The position numbers were made by a program, and so were the translations under genes. From Xanthocytophaga flava (GTDB lineage Bacteria; Bacteroidota; Bacteroidia; Cytophagales; 172606-1), in the NCBI RefSeq assembly GCF_030068545.1, contig NZ_JASJOR010000004.1, positions 1-64,000 of the forward strand: 64,000 nt of DNA, read 5' to 3'. The first letter of the stretch is position 1; each line of letters starts with the position of its first letter. Below, one piece after another: positions 25,886 through 36,116 of the stretch. A model generated the notes under the pieces. The model was not told the origin of the DNA and ran no database searches. It was given only the letters and a program-made list of their open reading frames with translations.

Positions 25886-28384
25886 CTACTCTGCTATTAT
25901 TTTTTTAAATAGAACCTTGTCTTTCATCTGAATTTGAAGCAAATAAAATCCGGGAGTGAGTGTAAGTCCCTTTAGATCATACACTATAGCACCACTTGTA
26001 TTTTTCAATGTTTCAGTTCGGATTTTCCTTCCATCCAGCGACAATACGTTAAATACAATCTCCTGCTGAGCTGTCAAACCGGAAAGTTGGACAGAAAGAG
26101 TATTTCCTCTCAATGGATTAGGATAGAGTACTGCAGTCAGTTGTTCTGTACTGAGACCTTCCTCACCTCCAATTCGGGCAGCATTGGATAGGCTTTCAGC
26201 AGGTGTCTGTACCGTTGCCCCAGCAGATAAACTTGTATAAATAGTACCACTTGAAGAGATAACCCTTGAGAAAGCCCGTACTTTGTATTCATATTCGGTA
26301 TTGGGTTCTGCTGTTGTATCTGTAAATGAAGTAGTATTCTCTTTTAATACAAACATACGATGAGCACCATCTGAAATACGTTTTCGTTCTAACCAAAACT
26401 CGCTTTCATTGTAAGAGTTGTCGTTCCAGGTTAACTGCACTTTTCTGGAAGAAAGAGCTATAGCCTGCAGATTAGTCACTACTGCAGGAGGAGCTTGTTC
26501 ATATTTACGGTCATAGTAAAATTCAATACCGGATACATTAGCATCTCCTCCCTGAAAGCGAATCTCATTGGCAACATCATATTTTCCCTGTATGGTATAA
26601 GGCCCCAATCTCTTCCAGGTTCCAGCCGATCCGCTGTTATAACTGGATTCAACTACCGTACCATCTACCGTGATAGAATACGTTTGTGGATTGTTATCTT
26701 CCCAAACATACAGATACACATAATATGGGATGCCCGGAAAGTAAGACCGTATGGTAAAGTTATTTCCCCATATAGAAGACCGAATCATAGAAGCACGTGC
26801 GGAATCGGTAGCAGGTGACAGTGGCACCTGCTGGTTTTCAAAGCTATGATACGTTCCTGCCACACTAATATTGTAATCAGACCCTGCTCTCCATTGTTTT
26901 CCATCAATGACTGTAGCCGGACCTGCCAGATTAAATGCACTCCAGAGGAGTCTGGTCGAATCCGGATTGGTTACTACAGGCGTGCCTGTCGTGAATGACT
27001 CTGTGATTGACATAGGTGAGAAAGGCGTATTTGCATTCCTATAATTAACACGTACCTGATAAGTAGTCCCTGGTTTCAAAGCTACAGGAGGCTGCCAACT
27101 GGTGACAGTGTTATCAACTAATTGGACTTGATAGTCTTCACCTCCCCAATCTGCTGGATAGCGATCAATCTCATATGAATAAAAAATGACTTCCCTATTA
27201 CATGCCTGGTCAGTTTCTACAGGGCGTGTAACCTGAATGGCAGGCGTTAGTGATACGTTGGTAGCACCATTAGCCGGACTGATAAACTCTGGAGTAAGTA
27301 CCCGATAGAATCGTTTGATGTATGTCGGAATGGTGTAACTTCGGGTAGCTAACAGGGTATTAACTGAATCATAGGTATTTATCTGAATCAATGATTCAAA
27401 GTGCGTAGTGTCTGCAAAAATACTGATACTTATCGGATGGTCACTTGTTGCCTGCTCGGCATTGGCAAAAGATACCACAATGGGCATACTAGCTGGCCAT
27501 AGAGTGGTTCCGATTTCTTTTCCAGTTTCTTTGTTAGTAATCTTAACTGTTGCCTTTTTGGCATTCGGATCATTCGCATTAAATGTAATGCCATTGTTAA
27601 CAAACTTTCGTTCGTTTTCACACAAAACCCAGCTTGTGCTTTCAACAGGGCTGATCAGTACAGGTAATGCCTGTTGTTTGGTAGTAAACTTGAAACCATT
27701 CATTAACGGACCTCGCCATGGATAATTAGTTGTAAAAAGCACACGGGCCTCATACTCTGTACCAGGCAATAAAGGCTGGGGCACAGTCCAGGAATAGGTA
27801 GCATTTGTAAAAGTGGCTGTTTGCAAATCACTTCCCTGCCAGTCTGCCGGAGCACGATCTATCCAGTAAGTTATCTGTTGCAGTGTGCCACAGGCAGTAT
27901 AGGGCAGTACCTGTATAGTTGGAGTCAGTGATACATTGGTAGCATTATTGGTCAATCCAACAAAAGTGGGTAACGGATCTGCCATGGGCTTTGTAAAGAT
28001 GGTAAAGTATCTCTGCCCAAGAATAGTACCAGCCGCATCAGCTGTTTTAACCTCGATCAGGTACTGTTTGTTTGGTTGCAGGTTGAGGCCTCCGGGTTGC
28101 GAATACACAAAAGTAATAGGCTGAGTGGCTTCAGCAGCAGTTAGGTTTCTTGCATCCAGGCTAACAGTTTGCCTGGGGTCATTGAGAAACACATTCACAT
28201 ACACCTTACGGGCACTGGGATGATTGGCATTAACAGTAATGGTGTTGTTAAAGGAACATAGATCCACATTCGACTGATTCTGTGGAGAAATGAGCACTGG
28301 TTCATTAGCGGCATAGCTGGTTGTGGCATACACAGAGAAAAACAGGTTACTGATCACAGTCAGCAACAGATACATGTGTTTCAT
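25886..28384 (-). CDS. T9SS-secreted multidomain Ig/FnIII protein
   Basis: The 832-residue protein starts with a signal peptide (about 1-25). Two copies of a module with ATNVSLTP and IQV signatures lie near residues 145-160 and 370-385. A jelly-roll/malectin-like region (about 480-630, with IDGKQWRAGSDYNISVAG) follows. A fibronectin type III domain sits near 640-730. The last 80 residues are a type IX secretion sorting domain (LYPNPLRGN, GFYLLQIQM, ending FKKIIAE). It is therefore exported through the outer membrane by T9SS and attached to or released from the surface. No catalytic motif was seen; adhesion or glycan binding is likely. The gene stands alone with its own terminator. Confidence 0.88.
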   Translation of the reverse strand: MKHMYLLLTVISNLFFSVYATTSYAANEPVLISPQNQSNVDLCSFNNTITVNANHPSARKVYVNVFLNDPRQTVSLDARNLTAAEATQPITFVYSQPGGLNLQPNKQYLIEVKTADAAGTILGQRYFTIFTKPMADPLPTFVGLTNNATNVSLTPTIQVLPYTACGTLQQITYWIDRAPADWQGSDLQTATFTNATYSWTVPQPLLPGTEYEARVLFTTNYPWRGPLMNGFKFTTKQQALPVLISPVESTSWVLCENERKFVNNGITFNANDPNAKKATVKITNKETGKEIGTTLWPASMPIVVSFANAEQATSDHPISISIFADTTHFESLIQINTYDSVNTLLATRSYTIPTYIKRFYRVLTPEFISPANGATNVSLTPAIQVTRPVETDQACNREVIFYSYEIDRYPADWGGEDYQVQLVDNTVTSWQPPVALKPGTTYQVRVNYRNANTPFSPMSITESFTTGTPVVTNPDSTRLLWSAFNLAGPATVIDGKQWRAGSDYNISVAGTYHSFENQQVPLSPATDSARASMIRSSIWGNNFTIRSYFPGIPYYVYLYVWEDNNPQTYSITVDGTVVESSYNSGSAGTWKRLGPYTIQGKYDVANEIRFQGGDANVSGIEFYYDRKYEQAPPAVVTNLQAIALSSRKVQLTWNDNSYNESEFWLERKRISDGAHRMFVLKENTTSFTDTTAEPNTEYEYKVRAFSRVISSSGTIYTSLSAGATVQTPAESLSNAARIGGEEGLSTEQLTAVLYPNPLRGNTLSVQLSGLTAQQEIVFNVLSLDGRKIRTETLKNTSGAIVYDLKGLTLTPGFYLLQIQMKDKVLFKKIIAE

Positions 28385-28685
28385 AAAAAATAACTGGTCT
28401 GAAAAAATGAATAGATAATTACACTAAAAAGTAAAAAATTAATTCTCTGAAGAGGAATTTACATTTTCTGGATAGAGTGGAAAAGTTAAAAAAGTTCACT
28501 TTAATAGACAGCACCTATTAATAACCTTTTAACAATACAGTAAACACGCTTTCTTATATTTTTTTACAAACTATTATCAACGCCAGACAAAGCTATTTCT
28601 GACAATATATCAATCTATCCAAGCAAGTAAGATTGCGAGGTTTTATACACTATTTTATAGATTAACACTATGTATCTTGCCAAGC
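28385..28685. other. AT-rich intergenic region
   Basis: About 300 bp that contains the promoters of the divergent T9SS protein gene and the following hypothetical gene. No strong hairpin or coding remnant was seen. Confidence 0.5.
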
Positions 28686-29594
28686 ATGTTAACCATATTT
28701 CAGACTAATACTTCAATATTTCCTATGATTCTACGTGTGGTTGGTCTCATTATTCGTAAGTTATTGACTTCACGAAATACAGCCCGTGTTCCGGTACAAA
28801 ATTCAGATCAAAAAACTACGGCTCCCTTTAAAAAATTTTATGTACCCAACCTGGATGAGATAAAAGTAGTACGTGTTTCTGATGAAGAAATAAAAGAGGC
28901 AGGTTTATCTTCATTGGTTTCATTATTGACAATCCTCTATTTTAATGAAGATATCAGAGAGCAGGTCGTTGCTGAAGTGGAGAAAAATCAGAATCAACTT
29001 TTAGCAATTATTCCTGCCTTACATGAATACAAGGGAGAACGTCTCACCCGATTACTTTCAGAAAAAACATACCTTACAGGTGATATCTTTGATGCATTAT
29101 CTCTATTAGTGGATACATATGCCATCGAAAAAGAACTAAATACCGAGCTTGAAAAGGCCAAAAGATCAATTTCCGAGAACGTTTCAGTTGACGACTTTGC
29201 TATGCAAATGGATGGAGGCACTAAAATCCTGTTCTGTTCGAACCTGGAAGACGGTCAAAAATTCCAACTACGTTTTCATCAGTTTGTATCTGGCAGCACA
29301 AATCCAATGAAACTAACTGGTGCTATCTATCTGAATGAAAAACTGGTGCCAGTAAGAAGTCATCTGGAGTTCGACATTTTGCAGGCATTAAAAAATGCAG
29401 TGGGACTAGATAAACCCAACTCACTGGATGATATTGGACATTTTTCTATTGGCATTAATCCCAGCGTCTTTATGAATAAAGGAATTTCGAAGGAAGCTAA
29501 AACCAAACGGATGGTTTACGAGCTTGCAGGTCTTGTAGAATGCCCTCAATATGTAGAACTGGCTCAGAAACTTGGCAGACTCCAATCTATTTAA
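28686..29594 (+). CDS. Hypothetical soluble protein
   Basis: Taken from the ATG at 28686, this protein of about 302 residues has no family I recognise. The N-terminal 40 residues include a hydrophobic stretch (about 8-25) that could be a membrane anchor. The rest is soluble, with a helical region (about 60-170, rich in Glu/Lys/Leu) and a more mixed C-terminal half. That half contains MQMDGGTKILFCSNL, LTGAIYLNEKLVPVRSHLEF and a DIGHFSIGINPS segment. A TTG at 28677 would add three residues; the ATG is preferred. The gene is isolated, with no co-directional neighbour close enough to suggest a role. Confidence 0.7.
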   Translation: MLTIFQTNTSIFPMILRVVGLIIRKLLTSRNTARVPVQNSDQKTTAPFKKFYVPNLDEIKVVRVSDEEIKEAGLSSLVSLLTILYFNEDIREQVVAEVEKNQNQLLAIIPALHEYKGERLTRLLSEKTYLTGDIFDALSLLVDTYAIEKELNTELEKAKRSISENVSVDDFAMQMDGGTKILFCSNLEDGQKFQLRFHQFVSGSTNPMKLTGAIYLNEKLVPVRSHLEFDILQALKNAVGLDKPNSLDDIGHFSIGINPSVFMNKGISKEAKTKRMVYELAGLVECPQYVELAQKLGRLQSI

Positions 29595-29721
29595 AATAAA
29601 CTAAACAAACAGATGTATCTCTTTGTTGGATGCTGGAAAAACTTCGTCTTCCAGATTATTCATTCTGTTGCTTATATGAAAACAGGGTCTGCTTAGCAAC
29701 CGAAAATAACTTCCTTATATA

Positions 29722-30015
29722 CTATCCCCAATTAGTCAACACAACAAACAGGAACGCCAGCAACAACAGACCTAGTACCACAAACGATTTGAGTAAAAAA
29801 AGCAATCCAGCTGCTATCTTTTGCATTACAGACTCGTTTATCCTGGCAAGCAAAAAAGATAAAAGTGTTATGACAGCAATGATTGGGAAGGCTATGAGCA
29901 GATACATACATTCAGATGCAAGGGTTAGCAAGCGATAACAACGGTCTACAAGATAACCATTTTTAAGCTTCCTATTCAGACAACAGGTTATTGTTTCTTT
30001 TATCTTTCTGAACAA
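29722..30015 (-). CDS. Possible small membrane protein
   Basis: This frame encodes up to 97 residues with two convincing hydrophobic helices (about 38-58 and 70-93) and a basic N-terminus, which suits a small two-pass membrane protein. It begins with TTG; the first ATG is at codon 37, within the first helix. There is no family match. The 29595-30269 gap is 675 bp, so a real gene here would be reasonable, but support is limited. Nothing else is seen in the gap apart from the promoter of the permease gene. Confidence 0.35.
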   Translation of the reverse strand: MFRKIKETITCCLNRKLKNGYLVDRCYRLLTLASECMYLLIAFPIIAVITLLSFLLARINESVMQKIAAGLLFLLKSFVVLGLLLLAFLFVVLTNWG

Positions 30016-30269
30016 ACCAGAATCATACTATCTCTTGTTCATCTATGAACAAAGCTTGTCCGATAACGGACACTTCAAAATGAATAAACCAGCTATAAAG
30101 CAGTTGAGGGCTCATATAAAGCTTTGGCACTGGAATTGGGACAGATATATAGTATGTAATATACCTGTAAACGTTTATCGTGATTTCTTTACAAGTATAT
30201 ATAATCAAATAATCCAGGTAAAGATCTGTTTATACTGTATAAGTCCGGTATTCCTGAAATTTTCTTTTT

Positions 30270-32732
30270 ATGTTATACAACTACCTTAAAATTACCATTC
30301 GAACCCTGTTTCGCAACAAACTTTACACCAGTCTCAACATAGCTGGACTTACTTTTGGTCTTACATGCTTTTTGCTGATAGGCATCTATCTCTTTGATGA
30401 GTTAACCTTTGATCAGCAACACAGTAAGGCTGATCGTATTTACAGAGTAATCGAATACCAGAAAAACAAATCGGAAGAACTGACTATTGCCGCTACCAGC
30501 TACAATATGGCGGAAGAATCTAAAAAGAACATTGCAGAGATTGAAAATACTTCACGTATCACCCTTATAGGACGTGATAACATTTCCAATCCTGAGAGCA
30601 AAACAAAGTTTCTGGAAACTATCGGCTTTGCCAATCAAAGTCTGATGGAAATATTTGATTTTGAAGCAATAGATGGCACTGCCCAAACAGCTTTACAGGA
30701 ACCTAACTCCATTGTACTAGTGGAAGAACTAGCCCGTAAGCTGTTTAATACCACTCATGTGGTAGGTAAGACGCTCAAATTTGACTTTTTGGAAGCTCCT
30801 CTGCGTATAACAGCAGTCCTGAAAAATCATCCTTCCAATTCCAGCTTTGATTTCAATCTTATGATCTCCGAAGCAACAATTCTGCACGACAAACAGTTTT
30901 CTGAAAACATGGTAAACGACTGGAGTTCTCACAATTATATGGTTTACGCCTTATTGAAAGAGAACGCTAATCCTCAGTCTGTATCCCAGAAAATCACCCG
31001 TTTTGTACTCTCGCACCAAAAGCCGGAAGCTGGCACCACCCTCCGGTTCAGGTTGCAGCCACTGGCAGATATGCATTTGTATTCAGAAGATATAGTAGAT
31101 GGTGCCAGAAATCCCAATGTATCAGCTACTGGACATGGATCATTATTATATATCAAAATTTTTGCATTGGTAGCCGTTTTTATGCTTACGATTGCCGCTA
31201 TCAATTATATCAATCTTACCACGGCCAGAGCTTCTAACCGTTCCAAAGAAATTGGGGTTCGTAAAGCTACCGGAGCCACAGACAGCCACCTGATCAGGCA
31301 GTTTCTGTTTGAATCGTTACTGGTTACCCTGATGGCATTTGCATTGTCTGTTCTACTGGTCAATATCATTCTACCTGCCTTTAATACATTTACAGGTAAA
31401 CATCTCTCATTTAGCCTCCAGACAGACTATCGCATCTGGTTGTATGCTATATTGACTACACTTAGTACAGCTATTGTTTCAGGTAGCTATCCGGCACTTT
31501 TACTTTCACGCCTTAAGCCGGTAGCCCTACTTAAAAATGTAAAGCTACATAGTAAGACAGGATTGCCCTTACGCAAGAGTCTGGTAGTATTTCAGTTTAC
31601 CGTTTCGGTTGTGATGATGATTGCCACTATGGTGCTTTTTCTTCAGGTACAATATGCCAACAATAAAAACCTGGGTTTTAATAAAGACTTGCTGGTGGTA
31701 GTTGATATTAATAGTGGACAGGTACGTAAAGAAGCTGAGACTATCAAAACAGAATTTGGAAAAATTGCAGGTGTTAACGAAGTATCTGTTACTTCCCGTG
31801 TTCCGGGTGAATGGAAGTCAATTCCGACAGTTAAGGTCAAAACAGAAGGCAATGCAGAGAATCCTCAGGTAGCCTATGTAATTGGAGCTGATGAAAACTT
31901 TGCTAAAACATTTGAAGTACAATTACTAAAAGGCAGAATCTTTACCAGTTTGCGTGATTCATCTTCTGTAATACTAAATGAAACAGCAGCCAGAGTCCTG
32001 CATATTCAGGAAGCATCTTATCAGTTGGTCGAAATTCCTGAAATGGCGTTTGGAGGCAAGTACTTTCCTGTTAATGAATCCAAAAAACCTTTTAAGGCGC
32101 GTGTCATTGGCATTGTCAAGGATTTTCATTTTCAGTCTCTGCGTGAAAAAATTGCACCTCTTGTATTAGCCTATAGCCAAAATCCTGTACAAAATATCGA
32201 TTACTTCACAGCGAGAATAGAAGGAAAGAATATACAGAACACACTCAAACAAATGGAAAACACATTGACTCACATAGATCCAAACCATCTGTTTGAGTAT
32301 CATTTTCTGGATCAGCAGTTGGCGCGTTTTTATGCAGATGACCAGCGTCGCGAAACCCTCCTGATCTGGGCAGCACTGGCTACCATTTTTATAGCCTGTC
32401 TGGGATTATTTGGACTCGCAACCTATGCAGCAGAACAACGCATCAAGGAAATAGGCATTCGCAAAGTATTAGGGGCAGATGTGTTGAATCTTACAGCTTT
32501 GTTGTCCAGAGACTTTCTTAAACTGGTTCTGATTGCCAATGTACTGGCTGCACCTATTGCCTGGTGGGCAAGTAATCTCTGGTTGCAGGAATTTGCCTAT
32601 CATATCTCTCTTTCTTGGTGGGTATTTGCAGGTGCGGCTATATTATCTTTCCTGATTGCTTTAGCAACAGTAAGCTATCAGGCCATCAAAGCAGCTATTG
32701 CCAATCCTGTCAAGTCTTTGCGATCTGAATAA
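30270..32732 (+). CDS. MacB/FtsX-type ABC transporter permease
   Basis: This 820-residue protein has the double-unit architecture common in Bacteroidota. It starts with LKITIRTLFRNKLYTSLNIAGLTFGL and its first membrane helix, a periplasmic MacB_PCD domain (about 45-260), and a first FtsX domain with three helices (about 285-420). A second start-like helix (about 435-460), a second periplasmic domain and a final FtsX domain (about 690-815) follow, including EQRIKEIGIRKVLGA. Such proteins form mechanotransmission-type exporters or efflux pumps with a separate ATPase. No ATPase gene lies next to it, so it must pair with one encoded elsewhere. A terminator follows the gene. Confidence 0.9.
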   Translation: MLYNYLKITIRTLFRNKLYTSLNIAGLTFGLTCFLLIGIYLFDELTFDQQHSKADRIYRVIEYQKNKSEELTIAATSYNMAEESKKNIAEIENTSRITLIGRDNISNPESKTKFLETIGFANQSLMEIFDFEAIDGTAQTALQEPNSIVLVEELARKLFNTTHVVGKTLKFDFLEAPLRITAVLKNHPSNSSFDFNLMISEATILHDKQFSENMVNDWSSHNYMVYALLKENANPQSVSQKITRFVLSHQKPEAGTTLRFRLQPLADMHLYSEDIVDGARNPNVSATGHGSLLYIKIFALVAVFMLTIAAINYINLTTARASNRSKEIGVRKATGATDSHLIRQFLFESLLVTLMAFALSVLLVNIILPAFNTFTGKHLSFSLQTDYRIWLYAILTTLSTAIVSGSYPALLLSRLKPVALLKNVKLHSKTGLPLRKSLVVFQFTVSVVMMIATMVLFLQVQYANNKNLGFNKDLLVVVDINSGQVRKEAETIKTEFGKIAGVNEVSVTSRVPGEWKSIPTVKVKTEGNAENPQVAYVIGADENFAKTFEVQLLKGRIFTSLRDSSSVILNETAARVLHIQEASYQLVEIPEMAFGGKYFPVNESKKPFKARVIGIVKDFHFQSLREKIAPLVLAYSQNPVQNIDYFTARIEGKNIQNTLKQMENTLTHIDPNHLFEYHFLDQQLARFYADDQRRETLLIWAALATIFIACLGLFGLATYAAEQRIKEIGIRKVLGADVLNLTALLSRDFLKLVLIANVLAAPIAWWASNLWLQEFAYHISLSWWVFAGAAILSFLIALATVSYQAIKAAIANPVKSLRSE

Positions 32733-32820
32733 ATTCAAAATGTAGTTGTCAAAATTTATTTGGCTTCTCTAATGGACAGATCTTCCTTTCTAGAGTATAA
32801 CGATCCGATTCTTTGCCATA

Positions 32821-32858
32821 ATTAAAAGCCACTGAAAATATTTTCAGTGGCTTTTAAT
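32821..32858. terminator. Bidirectional terminator after the permease
   Basis: ATTAAAAGCCACTGAAAA and its complement form an almost continuous 38-bp dyad with A/T tracts on both sides. It lies between the permease (plus) and the hypothetical gene at 32881 (minus) and can stop both transcripts. Confidence 0.88.
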
Positions 32859-32880
32859 TAGTTTTATCAGGTTCTAAAGA

Positions 32881-33279
32881 CTAAGTACATATATACATAT
32901 TTGTCTCCAACAGTATTTTTACTTCATTGGCAAGCAGAATTACCTCTTTCCATTGGGAATCATTCAGAATAGCATAATGATACTGATAATGTGAATGGAA
33001 TGGATAGTCTTCATTCATAAAGAAAGCATCATAAACCTGTGCAAACCTGTACAGCTTACTTTTTAGCAGATCAGAAAGAAAGATATTTTCAGCCCAATCC
33101 CATTTGTTATCCAGTATAAAATGTCCACATAACCAATCTACAAAAGTATAATAAAGCGAATCCCAGGTAAATTCGAACGAGCTGTTAAAAAACAACCATT
33201 CCTGCCTCTGAGCCTCCCAATCAGACAAGAAATCAAAGTAGAGTTGTATATTTTCTATAAATAAATCAGCTCTCTCCAT
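32881..33279 (-). CDS. Small hypothetical aromatic-rich protein
   Basis: The 132-residue protein is soluble, acidic and unusually rich in Trp, Tyr and Phe (for example WEAQRQEWLFFNSSFEF and HYQYHYAILND). I recognise no family. It has no signal peptide or membrane segment. It follows the hypothetical gene at 33379 on the same strand by 99 bp, so the two may be co-transcribed. The size, composition and isolation recall immunity proteins of polymorphic toxin systems, but no toxin is present in the window, so that is only an impression. Confidence 0.6.
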   Translation of the reverse strand: MERADLFIENIQLYFDFLSDWEAQRQEWLFFNSSFEFTWDSLYYTFVDWLCGHFILDNKWDWAENIFLSDLLKSKLYRFAQVYDAFFMNEDYPFHSHYQYHYAILNDSQWKEVILLANEVKILLETNMYICT

Positions 33280-33378
33280 TGGTACTCAGTATAAGAATGT
33301 TTTATTTCTCACAAGCATATATTCAGAGACAGATATTGTGATTCGTTTTCTTTCATCCGAAGTAGTTTTTAAGGCCAT

Positions 33379-33876
33379 TTAGATCAGCAAATAATTCTCT
33401 TCTTTGAATAGCTTATAAGCAACAGGAAAAAAGCAATTCAGGATCTTTTCAAAAGCCTCAAGAGTTTCCTGAACACTTTTATGTATGTCATCAGTTTTAC
33501 ACCAATACTCTTTTATTAGTTGTCCATTCGACTTTCTAATTACAATTCTGCTATCTGTAGTATTCTCATTATCGAAGAGAAATGCAATTTTCAAATCAAT
33601 CTCGTACATATATAAAACAAACTCCTTCTCTTCTTTTCTATCAAAAAAAATCAGCAAGTCAAGCAGTTCCGGCATAACCGAAGTAAAATCATATTTAAAA
33701 TCAAGTACTGTGCTAATTACGCCTTCATCTGTTGTTACAAGAAAGCTGGCAATCTGTCGTGAATCAATCACTTCACAAACTTTACCGAAAATAGTAATTA
33801 AGTCTGTCTTATCTCTATACGGTTCCCTGACTTTCTTAACAGGAAAAACTTTATTTTGTATTATTTCAAAGCGCAT
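33379..33876 (-). CDS. Small hypothetical protein
   Basis: The 165-residue soluble protein shows alternating beta-like and helical segments (ASFLVTTDEGVISTVLDF, KEFVLYMYEIDLKIAFLF, KSVQETLEAFEKILNCFF) but no recognised domain. There is no export signal. The gene lies 99 bp upstream of another small hypothetical gene on the same strand. As with that neighbour, the properties fit an orphan immunity-type or regulatory protein, without any direct evidence. Confidence 0.6.
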   Translation of the reverse strand: MRFEIIQNKVFPVKKVREPYRDKTDLITIFGKVCEVIDSRQIASFLVTTDEGVISTVLDFKYDFTSVMPELLDLLIFFDRKEEKEFVLYMYEIDLKIAFLFDNENTTDSRIVIRKSNGQLIKEYWCKTDDIHKSVQETLEAFEKILNCFFPVAYKLFKEENYLLI

Positions 33877-33971
33877 ATGCGTTTAGGTGGTATCTATGTA
33901 TACAATTTGAATTCCAGATTTGAACCAACTATTCCTAATCCAGGTATTTTGTAACTACTGTCTCTGTTTAC

Positions 33972-34742
33972 ATGTCCAGTCAATCCAGTCATACCAGAAC
34001 CCGAAAGCATAATCTCACATTAGCCTCAAGCTTTGCGATGGTAGCAGGTATGGTCAATGTAACCGGATTTCTTTCAGTTCATACACTCACTACACATATC
34101 ACAGGACATGTAGCCTTTCTGGCAGAAGCACTCTTTAATCATAATACAGGAAGAGCACTTATTCTATTCCTTTATATTTTCTTCTTCTGGTTGGGTGCAT
34201 TTATCTCTGGAGTATTGATCGAAACTGTCAGTAATAAAAATGAAAGATCTATCTACCTGGTTCCTGTAATTCTTGAATCATGCTTACTGGGACTAATCGG
34301 GTTATCTCCTCTATTGCCAAAAATATTTTCTCCTACACTAATTACCTTTGTACTACTGTTTGCTATGGGTCTTCAGAATGCGACAGTGACTCAGTTAACC
34401 AATGCATTGGTGCGCACAACACACCTAACCGGGTTATTTACAGACCTAGGCATTGAATTGGCCCAAACATTCTTTTCCAAAGATTTATCTCAACGAAAAA
34501 AGCTTAGAGGCCGTATGCAGTTACGTGTTCAGATTGTTGCATTCTTCCTGACAGGAGGTCTGTTGGGTGGATTGGTTTATAGCCTGAAAGGAATCCATGC
34601 CTTACTGATTCCAGCATTGTTTCTGATCATTATTCTGACTTTTGACTATGCAAAATTTACCATACTCCGTCAGAGAAATAAACTGCGGAATCTGCTTCAT
34701 TACCAATCAAAGAATGTATCAGACAACAATAGGAAGTCATAA
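33972..34742 (+). CDS. DUF1275 (YoaK-type) membrane protein
   Basis: The 256-residue protein has six hydrophobic segments and the DUF1275 signatures ASSFAMVAGMVNVTGFLSVH near the N-terminus, THITGHVAFLAEALF, and MGLQNATVTQLTNALVRTTHLTG in the second half. The last carries the TG/TH pattern typical of the family. YoaK-like proteins are thought to be membrane transporters or permeases, but no substrate is known. The gene is convergent with the membrane protein gene at 34756, 13 bp between stops. Length fits the family. Confidence 0.88.
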   Translation: MSSQSSHTRTRKHNLTLASSFAMVAGMVNVTGFLSVHTLTTHITGHVAFLAEALFNHNTGRALILFLYIFFFWLGAFISGVLIETVSNKNERSIYLVPVILESCLLGLIGLSPLLPKIFSPTLITFVLLFAMGLQNATVTQLTNALVRTTHLTGLFTDLGIELAQTFFSKDLSQRKKLRGRMQLRVQIVAFFLTGGLLGGLVYSLKGIHALLIPALFLIIILTFDYAKFTILRQRNKLRNLLHYQSKNVSDNNRKS

Positions 34743-34755
34743 AACAGGTATCCTA

Positions 34756-35946
34756 TCATTCTTTTGTATGTTCCACTTGAGGAGTGTCTGTTACAATCAG
34801 CCAGGGAATACCTAAAAGACCTTGTTTATAGTAAATAGTCACTTTATCTTCTTTTTTTACCCGTTTATACATAGCTATATCAACACTTATAAAATCAATC
34901 TCTGGTTGTTTTTCCCAGGGAGCCAGAGTCAGATAATAGCTAGTATTTTTGCCCTCAGTTACACTCTTATCTAACACTTGTACCTTATAGGTTTCAGGTG
35001 TTGAAATATCATACAAACAGTTTAATGTGAGTGTTGCGCCAAAACCATAGATACAAAGAAACAAGAATGAGGCAATTATATCTGTATAATTAATTGGCCT
35101 ATATCGTAGTATACTCCCAACTAATACCACCACAAATAGCAGTATTGTTATGATGAAAGACAACAACCATACATTTGAATAAGAAAATATGGTAAAATCC
35201 ATCATGCATCTTACTATTAATCCCAAACCAGGGAACAACACTCCTAATCCTATAAACGGATAGCCAGAATCTTTTGTGGAGGTTACACGAATGATACCTT
35301 TATAATACAAAATTACACCTATAACCACAATAGGCATACTCAATGTAATCAGCATGACATAAGGCTCAGGCATAATAATTACCCACATAGCAACTAAAAG
35401 GCTTAGGAGATTTACAATAAGAGAAATGCGCTTTGCATTTTTCAGTGTCCTTTCCCTTTCGTGTGTAGTTTGTCCATAGGTAGTATCTTCCAGAATAGCG
35501 GCTTCTTCATCCTTCGCATTTGTCCCTGGCAAATCTGGCAATCGGCTACTCAACCAATTTACTATCTCTTTATTCTTCTCAAACGTATAAGTAACTTCCA
35601 GATCTTTCTTTTCCCGTGTATTTGACTTGATCCGGATAAATTTTTCTTCCTTTCTGAAACCTTTTATTTCATTAAAATACAATTCCTTGGTACTGCGAAT
35701 GCTTCGTTTACTAATTTTTTCATTGTCAATAATCAGCTTAGTATTTGTAACTTGAAGTATGCCTATCACAGAAGAAACCATTAATACCAACGCAAAGATT
35801 CCTATAATCCAATAGCCGAAAAAAGGGATATCCTCAGTATGTGGAAGAAAAGGCATGCTCAAGATATAACAACCTATTAGAAAAAAAATCGGGGCAAAAA
35901 TGTAAGTAAAAATTCTCCAGCCAAGAGCAATTTTGTATTCTTTCAT
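34756..35946 (-). CDS. Hypothetical multi-pass membrane protein
   Basis: The 396-residue protein has two N-terminal membrane helices (about 10-32 and 40-62). A cytoplasmic segment of about 100 residues follows that resembles a PH-like domain (TKLIIDNEKISKRS, ELYFNEIKGFRKEEKFIRI). Five or six more helices (about 175-310) and a C-terminal extracytoplasmic region (about 320-396, with VTIYYKQGLLGIPWLIV) complete it. I do not recognise the family. The layout suggests a membrane-bound PH-like (bPH) protein. It is monocistronic. Confidence 0.7.
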   Translation of the reverse strand: MKEYKIALGWRIFTYIFAPIFFLIGCYILSMPFLPHTEDIPFFGYWIIGIFALVLMVSSVIGILQVTNTKLIIDNEKISKRSIRSTKELYFNEIKGFRKEEKFIRIKSNTREKKDLEVTYTFEKNKEIVNWLSSRLPDLPGTNAKDEEAAILEDTTYGQTTHERERTLKNAKRISLIVNLLSLLVAMWVIIMPEPYVMLITLSMPIVVIGVILYYKGIIRVTSTKDSGYPFIGLGVLFPGLGLIVRCMMDFTIFSYSNVWLLSFIITILLFVVVLVGSILRYRPINYTDIIASFLFLCIYGFGATLTLNCLYDISTPETYKVQVLDKSVTEGKNTSYYLTLAPWEKQPEIDFISVDIAMYKRVKKEDKVTIYYKQGLLGIPWLIVTDTPQVEHTKE

Positions 35947-36116
35947 ACTATTATGACTTTATCATTTATGCAAAAAAGGGCATAAAAGTAACTCTTTCAC
36001 CACCCGTTCGTTTACTATTCAGAAATTTCACTAAATTTTCGTTACTTGCTCTGATCCAACTAAACACTCTAGCATACCTCTGCTGGTTAGAATATATTCT
36101 TAGCAGAAGACAACCC

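Noticed and set aside
29630..29938. Plus-strand frame of 102 residues
   Set aside because: No hydrophobic or family pattern; the opposite strand has the more protein-like reading.
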